Below are positions 8,543 through 16,838 of a DNA stretch of 64,000 bases, piece after piece; within the stretch, counting starts at the first letter, position 1, and each line of letters starts with the position of its first letter. The position numbers and the translations under genes are program-made. Where the stretch lies: positions 1,736,001 to 1,800,000 of the forward strand of contig CAVPSU010000001.1 of assembly GCA_963708715.1 (NCBI GenBank), written 5' to 3'. Source of the DNA: DAIOEK01 sp963708715 (GTDB taxonomy: Bacteria; Chloroflexota; Anaerolineae; Anaerolineales; Anaerolineaceae). The notes beneath the pieces are model-generated. The model did no database searches. It had not been told where the DNA came from and worked only from the letters and a program-made list of their open reading frames with translations.

Positions 8543-9358
8543 ATGGCCTTGCAGGGGAACTTAAGAGATTTTTCCATTACGCAACTGCTCAATCTGATCA
8601 ACCTTGCCTGTAAATCCGGCATGTTGATCATTGAGGGTCCCACGGAAGTAGCCCAGCTATCTTTCCGGGATGGAAAATTATCTTATGCGCAAATAGGTCA
8701 GGAAGATAACAGCTTGCCATCCGTGCTGGCTGCTACGAAAAAGATCTCTCCCCAACAATCCACCTCCCTTAAAGCACGCGCAGTGCAAATGACTGACAAA
8801 GAGCTCGGTCTCTTATTAATTAATGCCGGGTTTTTTAGCCAGGATGTGATCTTATCCTGCCTTCAAGAGTATTATTTGGACCTGGTAAGGAGATTGTTCA
8901 CCTGGGTCGAAGGGTATTTCCACTTTGAGGGAAGCTCTGCCCCGGCGGATGGGAAGATCTTGGTCCGGGTGGATCTGGAAAACCTGATCATTGAAGGTGC
9001 CCGACAACTGAAGGAGATAGTCCAGCTTCAGGAAGAAATCCCCAGCCTGGATATGGCATTAAAATTTACTGATCGCCCAGGAGCAAACTTAAGAAATATC
9101 AACCTCAATGTTGAAGAATGGCGTGTAGTCTCCTTCATTAACCCGAAGAACTCGATTCGGCAGATCTCCAGGACAACAAAAATGGATGATCTGCAAATAC
9201 GGAGAGTGGTTTATAGCTTATTGCAAGCTGGGTTAATTGAAATCGTCCGACCGGTAAGCTCGACCGGACCTATTGGACGCAGTCAGTTCCCCACTCAAAA
9301 TCGGGATGAGCAGAAGTCCTTAATGAACCGCCTAATCAACAGGATCAAGTCGTTATAA
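8543..9358 (+). CDS. DUF4388 (PATAN-like) domain protein
   Basis: 271-residue cytosolic protein. The first 100 or so residues fit DUF4388/PATAN: MALQGNLRDFSITQLLNLI, SGMLIIEGP, and AQLSFRDGKLSYAQIG. This domain is found in signalling proteins of bacteria with gliding or complex regulation. The middle has a helical segment, and the last third (about 185-245) looks like a winged-helix-type domain with VVSFINPKNSIRQISRTTKMDDLQIRRVVYSLLQAGLIE. It heads a three-gene set with a Rab-like GTPase 23 bases downstream and a V4R protein, and has its own strong promoter. By analogy with MglA-type modules it may be an effector or regulator of the GTPase; that is inference. Confidence 0.85.
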   Translation: MALQGNLRDFSITQLLNLINLACKSGMLIIEGPTEVAQLSFRDGKLSYAQIGQEDNSLPSVLAATKKISPQQSTSLKARAVQMTDKELGLLLINAGFFSQDVILSCLQEYYLDLVRRLFTWVEGYFHFEGSSAPADGKILVRVDLENLIIEGARQLKEIVQLQEEIPSLDMALKFTDRPGANLRNINLNVEEWRVVSFINPKNSIRQISRTTKMDDLQIRRVVYSLLQAGLIEIVRPVSSTGPIGRSQFPTQNRDEQKSLMNRLINRIKSL

Positions 9359-9381
9359 TTTGTGTGTGAGGACGTTGCGAT

Positions 9382-9927
9382 ATGCAAACCGTCAAGATGG
9401 TAGTAACAGGGCCTTTCAATTCAGGGAAAACAGAACTGATCAGTTCTGTCAGTGAGATTGAAGTTGTCTCCACTGAAAAGAAAGTCTCTCTAGAGAGCGA
9501 ACAGATAAAAGAAACCACCACGGTGGCCATGGATTTCGGCCGCATTACCGTGGATGAAGATCTTGTGCTATATCTGTTCGGTACACCGGGGCAGAAACGG
9601 TTTGACTTCATGTGGGAAATCCTTTCAGAAGGGATGCTGGGTTTTATTGTCATGGTGGACAGCACCCGTCCTGAGACTTTCCGCGAGGCGCGATCGATCC
9701 TCGAAACGTTCCGCGCGTATGCGCCGACGCCTTATATTGTTGCTGCGAATAAGCAGGACCGCCCGGATGCCTGGGACGTCGAAGATATTCGCCATGCCTT
9801 ACGCCTGGATCCATCCGTCAAGCTGCTGCCCAGTGTGGCAATAGATAAGGAATCGGTCAAATCAGTCTTATTGGAACTTCTTTACAGTATATTGATGGAA
9901 ATGGAAAAAGACCATTCAGAAGGCTGA
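9382..9927 (+). CDS. Small Ras-like GTPase (MglA/Gtr-type)
   Basis: 181-residue small GTP-binding protein. The P-loop GPFNSGKTEL is at residues 10-19, a switch-I region with ETTTVAMDFG follows, switch II is LFGTPGQKRFDFMW (DxxG replaced by GTPGQ as in this prokaryotic group), and the guanine-specific NKQD lies near residue 125. It belongs to the ATP/GTP-binding family of short prokaryotic Rab/Arf-like GTPases that work with roadblock, DUF4388 or MglB-like regulators. No roadblock gene is in the window. The start overlaps nothing and lies 23 bases after the DUF4388 gene. Confidence 0.9.
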   Translation: MQTVKMVVTGPFNSGKTELISSVSEIEVVSTEKKVSLESEQIKETTTVAMDFGRITVDEDLVLYLFGTPGQKRFDFMWEILSEGMLGFIVMVDSTRPETFREARSILETFRAYAPTPYIVAANKQDRPDAWDVEDIRHALRLDPSVKLLPSVAIDKESVKSVLLELLYSILMEMEKDHSEG

Positions 9928-10000
9928 TATAATTCCAAACGCTTAATTACCCCGCCATAGGAGTGCCGCTATCACTGAGGATTTTCCCCAATCCGGTGCA

Positions 10001-10561
10001 ATGACTATTTCCCGGATGTGTGTTTTGGTTCGTGCTTCCCTCCTGGAAATTGTAGGGGAGGAAGACTCTAAGCCCCTGTTAGCCCACCTATCAGTAGATG
10101 TTCTATGGTCTCTTGCCGAGTTACGAGTGAAGCTGGCGGATCGGTATGGGAACGTTAGTGCATCAGGTTTAATGTGGCAAATTGGCAGATCGTTCTTTCG
10201 CGAATATTTGGTCAATCTAAAAGACGGAGATGGGTTACTGTTGCCAGACTTGCGTTTCCTGCCATTCAGACGAAAGGCGCAGGCGGGGCTGGCAATCCTT
10301 GCCCGGGAATTTTCCGGTGTTGATCAGCAACAGGTAACAGCATCCAGCAGAGGTGGTCTATATCTATGGCGGATTGAAAATTGTCTGGACTGTAATCATC
10401 CCAGGATTAAGGATAATGATTGCTCTTTCTACCTTGGCTTTCTCCAGGAGTATCTGGCCTGGATTGGTGGCGGTCGGGCATACATTGTCGAGGAAAAGGA
10501 ATGTATTTCACGAGGGGCGAATGCCTGTCTGATCAGCATTAATTTGGATCCGGTTGAATGA
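10001..10561 (+). CDS. V4R-domain protein (4-vinyl reductase / hydrocarbon-binding fold)
   Basis: 186-residue cytosolic protein whose C-terminal two-thirds fit the V4R small-molecule-binding domain: GRSFFREYL, RWRIENCLDCNHPR-like cysteines, CSFYLGFLQEYLAWI, and the terminal YIVEEKECISRGANACLISI. The cysteines could bind metal, as proposed for V4R proteins. V4R is often a ligand sensor in signal-transduction proteins, so here it may be the input of the DUF4388-GTPase set. There is a 73-base gap to the GTPase gene with no terminator. The ATG at 10001 has only a distant AGGAG; no better in-frame start exists upstream. Confidence 0.78.
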   Translation: MTISRMCVLVRASLLEIVGEEDSKPLLAHLSVDVLWSLAELRVKLADRYGNVSASGLMWQIGRSFFREYLVNLKDGDGLLLPDLRFLPFRRKAQAGLAILAREFSGVDQQQVTASSRGGLYLWRIENCLDCNHPRIKDNDCSFYLGFLQEYLAWIGGGRAYIVEEKECISRGANACLISINLDPVE

Positions 10562-10613
10562 TAACGTAGTTGAGATCCTAGTTAAATTCTGGAGCAATCC
10601 TTACAGTGCGCTA

Positions 10614-10642
10614 TTGACTTCATTCTTGTATACAGATAATAT
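10614..10642 (+). promoter_or_regulatory. Promoter of the thiamine operon
   Basis: TTGACT (10614-10619), a 17-base spacer and TAATAT (10637-10642; GATAAT one base earlier with 16) lie just upstream of the TPP riboswitch. Confidence 0.65.
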
Positions 10643-10654
10643 TAATGTAACACA

Positions 10655-10755
10655 ACATACGGGGAGCCTGAATTGCCAGGCTGAGAGGAGGACGCTAAGC
10701 CCTCGACCCAAAGAACCTGATCCGGGTAATGCCGGCGGAGGGAGAATAGGGTAAA
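10655..10755 (+). ncRNA. TPP (THI-element) riboswitch
   Basis: The conserved aptamer parts are visible in order: GGGGAGCC (from 10661), its partner followed by the pyrimidine-sensing CTGAGAGG (10681-10688), GACCC near 10705-10709, then GAACCTGATCCGGGTAAT and the closing GGAGGGA. TPP binding should lower expression of the downstream thiamine pyrophosphokinase and transporter genes. The expression platform is the terminator at 10763-10787. Confidence 0.95.
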
Positions 10756-10762
10756 TCCATCC

Positions 10763-10787
10763 AACCTCCCCGGTGGAGGTTTTTTTT
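10763..10787 (+). terminator. Riboswitch terminator whose 3' arm is the thiN ribosome binding site
   Basis: AACCTCC (10763-10769) pairs with GGAGGTT (10775-10781) across five bases and runs into eight Ts. The GGAGG in the 3' arm lies eight bases before the ATG at 10788, so the same hairpin can both stop transcription and hide the Shine-Dalgarno sequence. Confidence 0.88.
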
Positions 10788-11432
10788 ATGCCTGTTACCA
10801 CATTCCATTTATTTTTAAATGGCAGGATGTCAAATCCTTCGATCTTTCAGAAGATATACGATCCTGGAGATAGCCTCATCGCGGTTGATGGTGGTTTGAA
10901 CCACTTGCTCAGCTTAAATCTGATTCCAGATGTATTGATCGGCGATATGGACTCTATCAGTCAAACGAAGTTGGAGGAACAACGCCAGGGTGGCGTGGTA
11001 ATACTCCAATATCCGGTGGAGAAGGATGAGACAGATTTCGAACTTGCTCTTCAGTATGTGTATCAAAAACGTCCGGTACATGTCAACGTCTTCGCGGGAT
11101 TGGGCGATAGGTTGGACCATACATTAACAAATCTCGCCCTTGCCTCTTCGGTTCACTTCGCAGATCCAGCGATTTCCTTTTGGAGAGATGAAGAAGAGAT
11201 GTATTTTATCCACCGAAAAAAAGAGATGGATGGCACTCCGGGTGATGTCGTTTCGTTGATACCCTGGGGTGGTCCAGCCACAGGGGTTACAACCCTGGGT
11301 ATGCAATACCCTTTGAATAATGAAACGTTATATCCAGACCACAGCCGGGGCATTTCCAACATGATGCTTACGGCAAGTGCAGAAGTGCGTTTAAAAACCG
11401 GGAGCTTACTATGTATTCATCAAAGACATTGA
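10788..11432 (+). CDS. thiN: Thiamine pyrophosphokinase
   Basis: 214-residue enzyme transferring pyrophosphate from ATP to thiamine to make TPP. The family motifs are all present: AVDGGLNHLLSLNLIPDVLIGDMDSIS, the YPVEKDETDFELAL segment, and the FAGLGDRLDHTLTNL block. The start is the ATG at 10788: a GTG 15 bases earlier would place the GGAGG inside the coding region. The TPP riboswitch directly upstream and the thiamine ABC transporter directly downstream agree with the assignment. Its 3' end overlaps thiB by 22 bases, suggesting translational coupling. Confidence 0.94.
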   Translation: MPVTTFHLFLNGRMSNPSIFQKIYDPGDSLIAVDGGLNHLLSLNLIPDVLIGDMDSISQTKLEEQRQGGVVILQYPVEKDETDFELALQYVYQKRPVHVNVFAGLGDRLDHTLTNLALASSVHFADPAISFWRDEEEMYFIHRKKEMDGTPGDVVSLIPWGGPATGVTTLGMQYPLNNETLYPDHSRGISNMMLTASAEVRLKTGSLLCIHQRH

Positions 11433-12472
11433 TCTTCCTGTTGGTCGGCAGCTTTCTTGTGGCATCCTGCTCACCGATAAGACCTTCCACACCGGAAGAG
11501 CAAGGATCATTACGGTTAATGACCCATGATTCCTTCTCCCTAAGCGAGAAGGTAGTGAAAGAGTTCGAAGCTAAAAATAATGTAACTCTGGAATTCATTA
11601 AATCGGGTGATTCGGGTTCAGCTCTTAATCGCGCCATACTGACGAAAACAGCTCCCCAGGCGGATGTGTTCTTTGGTGTTGACAACACCTTCCTGTCGCG
11701 GGCATTAGCTGAAGGTATTTTTGAAGCATATCGCTCGCCGAAATTGGTTGATATTCCGGCAGAATATAAACTGGATCCCGAAAATCGAGCCCTCCCGGTG
11801 GACTATGGTGATGTGTGTATCAATTATGATAAAGCCTACTTTAAACAGAACAATCTACCTATACCTGCTTCGCTGGACGAATTGACCGATCCTGTTTATA
11901 AGGACTTGTTGGTCGTGGAAAATCCTGCGACATCTTCTCCCGGCATGGCCTTTCTTTTGGCAACCGTTGCCGCACATGGGGAAGATGGGTATCTCCAATT
12001 CTGGGAAGCGTTAAAAGCAAATGGGCTGGTTATCGTGAATGATTGGGAGACAGCATACTATACCAATTTCTCGGCTTCCAGCGGGAAAGGTCCCCAGCCG
12101 ATGGTTGTATCATACAGCTCCAGCCCGGCAGCAGAAGTTGTATTTGCCGAGACAGAATTGACCGAATCCCCTACCGCGTCGCTGGTTGGTTCCGGTATGT
12201 GTTTTCGTCAGATTGAGTTTATCGGGGTACTGGCAGGTACAAAAAACCGGGCGCTTGCTGAAAAATTCATTGATGCGATGCTCGACGTTCCCATCCAGGA
12301 AGATATTCCCCTACAGATGTTTGTCTATCCTGTGAATTCGAAGGCTGCCCTGCCTGACGCATTTGTCAGATACAGCCAGATACCGCAAGAACCAGCCAGA
12401 TTGGATCCAAAATTTATCGATGAGAATCGTGAGACCATTCTTCAAGCCTGGACAGACACGATCCTAAAATGA
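11411..12472 (+). CDS. thiB: Thiamine ABC transporter substrate-binding lipoprotein
   Basis: 353-residue extracytoplasmic solute-binding protein. A signal peptide of 19 residues ends in a lipobox (VAS before Cys20), so it should be membrane-anchored. The mature part fits the ThiB/iron(III)-type periplasmic binding family: SLRLMTHDSFSLSEKVVKEFE, FFGVDNTFLSRALAEG, PVDYGDVCINYDKAYF, and the NDWETAYYTNFS segment. It lies under the TPP riboswitch between thiN and thiP, overlapping the latter by four bases (ATGA). Context decides thiamine over other cargo of this family. Confidence 0.92.
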   Translation: MYSSKTLIFLLVGSFLVASCSPIRPSTPEEQGSLRLMTHDSFSLSEKVVKEFEAKNNVTLEFIKSGDSGSALNRAILTKTAPQADVFFGVDNTFLSRALAEGIFEAYRSPKLVDIPAEYKLDPENRALPVDYGDVCINYDKAYFKQNNLPIPASLDELTDPVYKDLLVVENPATSSPGMAFLLATVAAHGEDGYLQFWEALKANGLVIVNDWETAYYTNFSASSGKGPQPMVVSYSSSPAAEVVFAETELTESPTASLVGSGMCFRQIEFIGVLAGTKNRALAEKFIDAMLDVPIQEDIPLQMFVYPVNSKAALPDAFVRYSQIPQEPARLDPKFIDENRETILQAWTDTILK

Positions 12473-14169
12473 ACCGCGTAGGAAATTACGATTGGAGGAA
12501 AACTCCAGCCTGGTTGTGGATCATCCCACTCGGATTTGTAGCGCTATTCTTTTTCTATCCTTTGTGGGTGATCTTGAGCACCAGTTTTATACGGACCGGG
12601 TTGGACCTCTCCTCGCCTGCATTGTGGCAGAACATAAGTCGGACTGTGCTTTTCACATTCTGGCAGGCGATCCTTTCCACCGGACTGACATTTTTGATCG
12701 GATTTCCGGGCGCCTTCTTATTCTCGCATTATAAATTCCCCGGAAATCAGGCATTACGAATTCTGATCAGTTTACCTTTTATCCTGCCAACGGTCGTGGC
12801 AGCAGCAGGGTTCAATGCACTGGTTGGTCCGCGTGGATTGATCAATATTGGATTGCAAAGTCTCCTTCAATTGGACAAACCGCCAATCCTCTTACTGGGT
12901 ACGCTAGGAGCCATTCTTCTCGCGCATGTTTTTTATAACACCAGTATCGTTATCCGATTGGTAGGTGGTGCCTGGTCAATGTTATCGCATCATCCGGAAC
13001 AGGCTGCCCGGACATTAGGTGCCGACCGCTGGCAGGTTTTCTGGCATATCACTTTGCCACTTCTGCGCCCCGCGATACTCTCAGCATTGGTATTAGTATT
13101 TCTGTATAATTTCACCAGTTTTGGGGTTGTATTACTGCTGGGAGGTGTAAATAACGCCACCATCGAAGTGGAAATTTACACTCAAGCGATTCATCTATTC
13201 AATCTTCCCGTTGCAGCTCTATTGACTGTCATTCAATTGATTTGCACATTACTTCTCACGCTCGCCCATCGGATGCTTTCTACAAAAAGTGTTCCGCTCT
13301 CTCCGGTAGGTGAACGGGAAGCGAGGATTGCAGTTCGAACCTGGAAACAGAAGCTTTTTGTAACAGTTATGGTCATCCTGCTGCTCGCATTGGTATTGTC
13401 GCCATTGGCGGCTCTGGTGAGCCGTTCTTTTATCCGGCTTGAAGCGAATCGAGGAGATCGGGGCGGCTTCCAGCCCGGGTTTACCACCGACTATTATCAA
13501 GCCTTATTCGTAAACCAACAGCAAAGCATCTTCTATGTTTCACCAGTGGCTGCGATTGTCAATTCATTACGGTTCGCCATAGCTGCATCCATTATCGCTT
13601 TACTGGTCGGTAGTCTGGCAGCGTATGGATTACGCCATCAGTCTTGGATCACCCAGGGATTGGATATTGTTTTTCTGTTACCAATGGGCGCCTCTGCTGT
13701 CACACTAGGTATGGGATTGCTCCTGGCTTACAGCCGACCTCCCTTTATTTGGGCAACTTCCCCCTGGATTATCCCTGCGGTACACAGTCTGGCGGCACTA
13801 CCATTTGTTATTCGGACGATCCAACCAGCGCTATCCTCTATCCCAATGCATCTGCCGGAGAGCGCGGCAACGCTTGGAGCATCACCTCAAAATATCATTC
13901 GATATGTTGAATGGCCGCTGATAAGGCGGGCAGTTCTTTCGAGCGTTATTTTCGCTTTTACCATCTCTCTGGGGGAGTTTGGCGCAACTGCTTTCCTTAC
14001 CCGTCCAGAGTTCCCCACCATTCCTATCGCCATTTTCCGCTATCTCTCGCAGCCCGGTGGTCTGAATTATGGTCAGGCGTTAGCGATGGCAGTCATCCTG
14101 CTGGTGGTATGCGCCGCAGGGATCACATTGATCGAAAAAATGAAACTGCCTGGAAGCAGCCTACTGTGA
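12469..14169 (+). CDS. thiP: Thiamine ABC transporter permease (fused, two MetI-like halves)
   Basis: 566-residue permease with about twelve membrane helices. Two binding-protein-dependent transport domains lie in one chain, each with an EAA loop: AARTLGADRWQVFWHITLPLLRP near residue 180 and SAATLGASPQNIIRYVEWPLIRR near 465. This is the ThiP/FbpB arrangement. ATGA overlap with thiB and an eight-base gap to the ATPase gene indicate one operon. Confidence 0.93.
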   Translation: MNRVGNYDWRKTPAWLWIIPLGFVALFFFYPLWVILSTSFIRTGLDLSSPALWQNISRTVLFTFWQAILSTGLTFLIGFPGAFLFSHYKFPGNQALRILISLPFILPTVVAAAGFNALVGPRGLINIGLQSLLQLDKPPILLLGTLGAILLAHVFYNTSIVIRLVGGAWSMLSHHPEQAARTLGADRWQVFWHITLPLLRPAILSALVLVFLYNFTSFGVVLLLGGVNNATIEVEIYTQAIHLFNLPVAALLTVIQLICTLLLTLAHRMLSTKSVPLSPVGEREARIAVRTWKQKLFVTVMVILLLALVLSPLAALVSRSFIRLEANRGDRGGFQPGFTTDYYQALFVNQQQSIFYVSPVAAIVNSLRFAIAASIIALLVGSLAAYGLRHQSWITQGLDIVFLLPMGASAVTLGMGLLLAYSRPPFIWATSPWIIPAVHSLAALPFVIRTIQPALSSIPMHLPESAATLGASPQNIIRYVEWPLIRRAVLSSVIFAFTISLGEFGATAFLTRPEFPTIPIAIFRYLSQPGGLNYGQALAMAVILLVVCAAGITLIEKMKLPGSSLL

Positions 14170-14176
14170 GGATCTA

Positions 14177-15241
14177 ATGCTTGAGATAAGGAAGATTAAT
14201 AAAGAATATGAAGGCAAGCCACTCCTGCGCGGAATATCTTTTTCAGTTGAAGTGGACGAAACTCTGGCGTTATTGGGAGCCTCTGGCAGCGGGAAAAGCA
14301 CATTATTGCGAATTATCGCAGGACTAGAAAATGCGGATGCAGGAGATGTTCTGTGGGATGGAGTTTCCATTACCGAAGTTCCGGTCCACAAACGCCATTT
14401 TGGCTTTATGTTTCAAGATTACGCCCTCTTCCCGCACCGGAATGTTTGGGATAATGTAGCATTTGGAATGCAAATGCAACGCGCTGACCCTGAAGCCATC
14501 CAGAAGACCGTTCAAGCATCGCTCGAAAGAGTGAAGATGGAGGGATTTGCTCACCGTCCGGTGACCGATCTCTCGGGTGGTGAACAACAGCGGGTTGCAC
14601 TTGCCAGGACATTGGCGGCAGGTCCCCGGCTGTTATTGCTCGATGAACCTTTAGCTGCACTCGATCGTAACCTGCGCCAGGAGTTGGTGATTGAATTACG
14701 ATCCATACTGCATGATACGGGCATTCCTGCAATCTATGTGACACATGATCAGGAAGAAGCTTATACCATCGCCGACCGCCTGACTGTGTTGGTAGACGGT
14801 CAAATAGCACAGATTGGAATCCCGGACGATGTCTTCAGACATCCCTTTAATTTACCGGTGGCGACATTCCTTGGTTTGACCAACCAGTTGCCTGGGACAG
14901 TGACACACGTAGGTGAAACTATCACCGTGGATACAGGACTCGGTCTCTTTTCGGTAATGAATAGTAATAATGCCGGGATATTTTATCCAGGAGTACCTGT
15001 GGTTCTTATATTGCGGACCGCGGCTATCGATGAATGGGGAGAACAGAAGCTGTTAAATCGTATTCAAGGAAAGATCGTGGATTCGATATTCCGCGAAACA
15101 GGTTATCAAGCCAAAATCCAGACAAACAATGGCTTAGAATTTCAATTTATACTTCAACAACATTACTCCTTTGGTGATCAAGTACAATTGACAATACCTT
15201 CCGATCAGATCAATATTTATCCAATGGATTCCAATGCCTAA
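14177..15241 (+). CDS. thiQ: Thiamine ABC transporter ATPase
   Basis: 354-residue ABC ATPase energising thiamine uptake. Walker A GASGSGKST is at about residues 34-42, the Q-loop is in FGFMFQDYALFPH, the signature is LSGGEQQRVALARTLA, Walker B is LLLLDEPLAALD, and the switch histidine is in YVTHDQEEA. The C-terminal 110 residues form a TOBE-like extension, so it is longer than E. coli ThiQ (232) and closer to PotA/FbpC-type ATPases. The position after thiP gives the substrate. The 3' end overlaps the next gene by eight bases. Confidence 0.9.
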   Translation: MLEIRKINKEYEGKPLLRGISFSVEVDETLALLGASGSGKSTLLRIIAGLENADAGDVLWDGVSITEVPVHKRHFGFMFQDYALFPHRNVWDNVAFGMQMQRADPEAIQKTVQASLERVKMEGFAHRPVTDLSGGEQQRVALARTLAAGPRLLLLDEPLAALDRNLRQELVIELRSILHDTGIPAIYVTHDQEEAYTIADRLTVLVDGQIAQIGIPDDVFRHPFNLPVATFLGLTNQLPGTVTHVGETITVDTGLGLFSVMNSNNAGIFYPGVPVVLILRTAAIDEWGEQKLLNRIQGKIVDSIFRETGYQAKIQTNNGLEFQFILQQHYSFGDQVQLTIPSDQINIYPMDSNA

Positions 15242-15728
15242 GATAACCGTAATCAAGCTCTCCTCAACTGGCGATGAGGTTTGGCGTTACATGGGTGATG
15301 TGATTGTTCGCGATTCTGAGAAGATAGTCCTGACAGCGCAGTTCAACAAAGATGATTTTTTATTCAATGGTATGATGCTCAAGAAAGGCGACCTTTTCTA
15401 CGAGGCATATTTTCGTAACAAGTGGTACAACATGTTTGAAATTTATGACCGGGATGATAACCACCTCAAGGGATGGTACTGTAATGTTACCGCACCGGCT
15501 ACCATCCGACGTTGGGACGTATCCTATCGAGACCTGGCGTTGGATCTGCTGGTATTTCCCGATGGCAGACAGATCGTATTGGATGAGGATGAATTTGCTG
15601 CGGAACATATTACCCCGGAGGAAAGGGATCAAGCCTTATCTGCATTGGATGAATTGAAACGGATATTTACCGTCCCCACTGGATTCAATCTGCAACGGGA
15701 TGCTGTTGTTCATCATTTCTGGGCATAG
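15234..15728 (+). CDS. DUF402 (FomD/Ntdp-like) protein
   Basis: 164-residue soluble protein of the DUF402 family. Core features are visible: the Tyr/Trp-rich EAYFRNKWYNMFEIYDRDD strand, LKGWYCNVTAPA, DLALDLLVFPDG and VLDEDEF. Characterised relatives hydrolyse nucleoside di- or triphosphates (Ntdp) or act on CMP-linked intermediates (FomD); acidic residues in the last strands match those of the catalytic site. The physiological substrate is unknown. It overlaps thiQ, so it is probably under TPP-riboswitch control, though a thiamine link is unproven. Confidence 0.82.
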   Translation: MPKITVIKLSSTGDEVWRYMGDVIVRDSEKIVLTAQFNKDDFLFNGMMLKKGDLFYEAYFRNKWYNMFEIYDRDDNHLKGWYCNVTAPATIRRWDVSYRDLALDLLVFPDGRQIVLDEDEFAAEHITPEERDQALSALDELKRIFTVPTGFNLQRDAVVHHFWA

Positions 15729-15737
15729 GAGTATCGA

Positions 15738-16442
15738 ATGCGAGTTCTGATTGGCGTGGAAAATAATAATGAAGGTCGATCGTTAGCCTGGTCGTTGGAG
15801 CATTTCGGCTGCATCGGGTATGGAGTGGATGGGCAATCCGCCGTGGTTGCCATGGCGAAAGCGATCCCGGATTACATTGCCTGGTTGGAATCACATACAC
15901 AAGAGAACTGGTTCAATCCAGCAGAGATCGACATCCGGCTGGTGGATGTGTTCGATGATTATTTTATCGACCCTTCGTATCAGGTTGTATCAACCGGAGG
16001 GCGTTTGATCAAAGCCTGGTTTAAAACAGATTGGAAGATCCTTTCCCAGGAGGATGTGGAACATGCGATGAAAGTGTTGACCTGGTCGAGGGAAGATATG
16101 TTGCAATTGATTTCAAGCATCCCAGAGAGCGTACTAGACCAATCACATCCAAATGAAGACATGACAATCCGCCAGATTTTGGGGCATGTAGGACGGTCCG
16201 AATGGTGGTTGATGGATCGGCTTGGACGATCACACCCGGAAGAGATGCTGGACCAGGATCCAATAGAACGATATCAGAAAGAAAGAGCCGAACTATTGGT
16301 CACGCTTCCGGAACTCATTGAGTTGGATCAGGTTATTGGAAAGAGCGGTGAAATTTGGTCTCCGCGGAAGGTGCTTCGCCGTTTGTGCTGGCACGAGCGT
16401 GACCACTACCAGCATATCCAAAAGATCCTTGCGTTAGCCTAA
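15738..16442 (+). CDS. DinB-like four-helix protein with an N-terminal extension
   Basis: 234-residue protein. Residues 110-230 fit the DinB/YfiT four-helix fold, with potential metal ligands in ILGHVGRSEWW and in the C-terminal CWHERDHYQHI. The first 75 residues (RVLIGVENNNEGRSLAWSLEHFGCIGYG, then IPDYIAWLE) resemble a small alpha/beta HicB-like domain found attached to such proteins. DinB-fold enzymes include thiol transferases and hydrolases, but many are uncharacterised, so no reaction is assigned. Clear AGGAG before the ATG; nine bases after the DUF402 gene. Confidence 0.72.
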   Translation: MRVLIGVENNNEGRSLAWSLEHFGCIGYGVDGQSAVVAMAKAIPDYIAWLESHTQENWFNPAEIDIRLVDVFDDYFIDPSYQVVSTGGRLIKAWFKTDWKILSQEDVEHAMKVLTWSREDMLQLISSIPESVLDQSHPNEDMTIRQILGHVGRSEWWLMDRLGRSHPEEMLDQDPIERYQKERAELLVTLPELIELDQVIGKSGEIWSPRKVLRRLCWHERDHYQHIQKILALA

Positions 16443-16461
16443 AAAATACTGAGAGGGAAGA

Positions 16462-16833
16462 ATGATCTTATTGAATTTTGGCGGAAAGATGCAAAAAATT
16501 GGTTTCGAGCAATTCACCGCATTGACCGGCTCTGCAATTACAGAACAAATAATGCTTCCCATTGAATATAACAGCGCCAATGGTTTTATTAAGGAATTGG
16601 ATGCCATGTTTTCCAAGGTCCAGTTTTCCCTGGATCAGATGAAGCAGGATCGCCTGGTATTGATCCCCCCTGCGAACGGCTACGCGACTGCCGTTTTGCT
16701 TGTGGAATTGTATCGGCGGACAGGACGATTCCCTTACCTGATTCGAACGCGCCTCCCACTCTACGGAATGAATTTGGGGAGTGATATTGTTGAAGTCATC
16801 GACCTCGAAAAAGAGTGGAGTACTCCGGAATAA
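16462..16833 (+). CDS. Csx15-like protein, not near a CRISPR array
   Basis: 123-residue protein. The opening MILLNFGGKM, a middle PIEYNSANGF...LVLIPPANGYATAVLLVELYRRTGRFPYLIR segment, and a terminal DIVEVIDLEKEW match the pattern I know from the Csx15 family, common in Chloroflexota and often annotated as CRISPR-associated; a ring-nuclease role has been proposed. No repeats or cas genes occur in the window, so a role outside CRISPR is equally possible. It has a GAGGGAAG ribosome binding site and follows the DinB-like gene by 19 bases. The family call is by eye only. Confidence 0.55.
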   Translation: MILLNFGGKMQKIGFEQFTALTGSAITEQIMLPIEYNSANGFIKELDAMFSKVQFSLDQMKQDRLVLIPPANGYATAVLLVELYRRTGRFPYLIRTRLPLYGMNLGSDIVEVIDLEKEWSTPE

Positions 16834-16838
16834 GAGAA

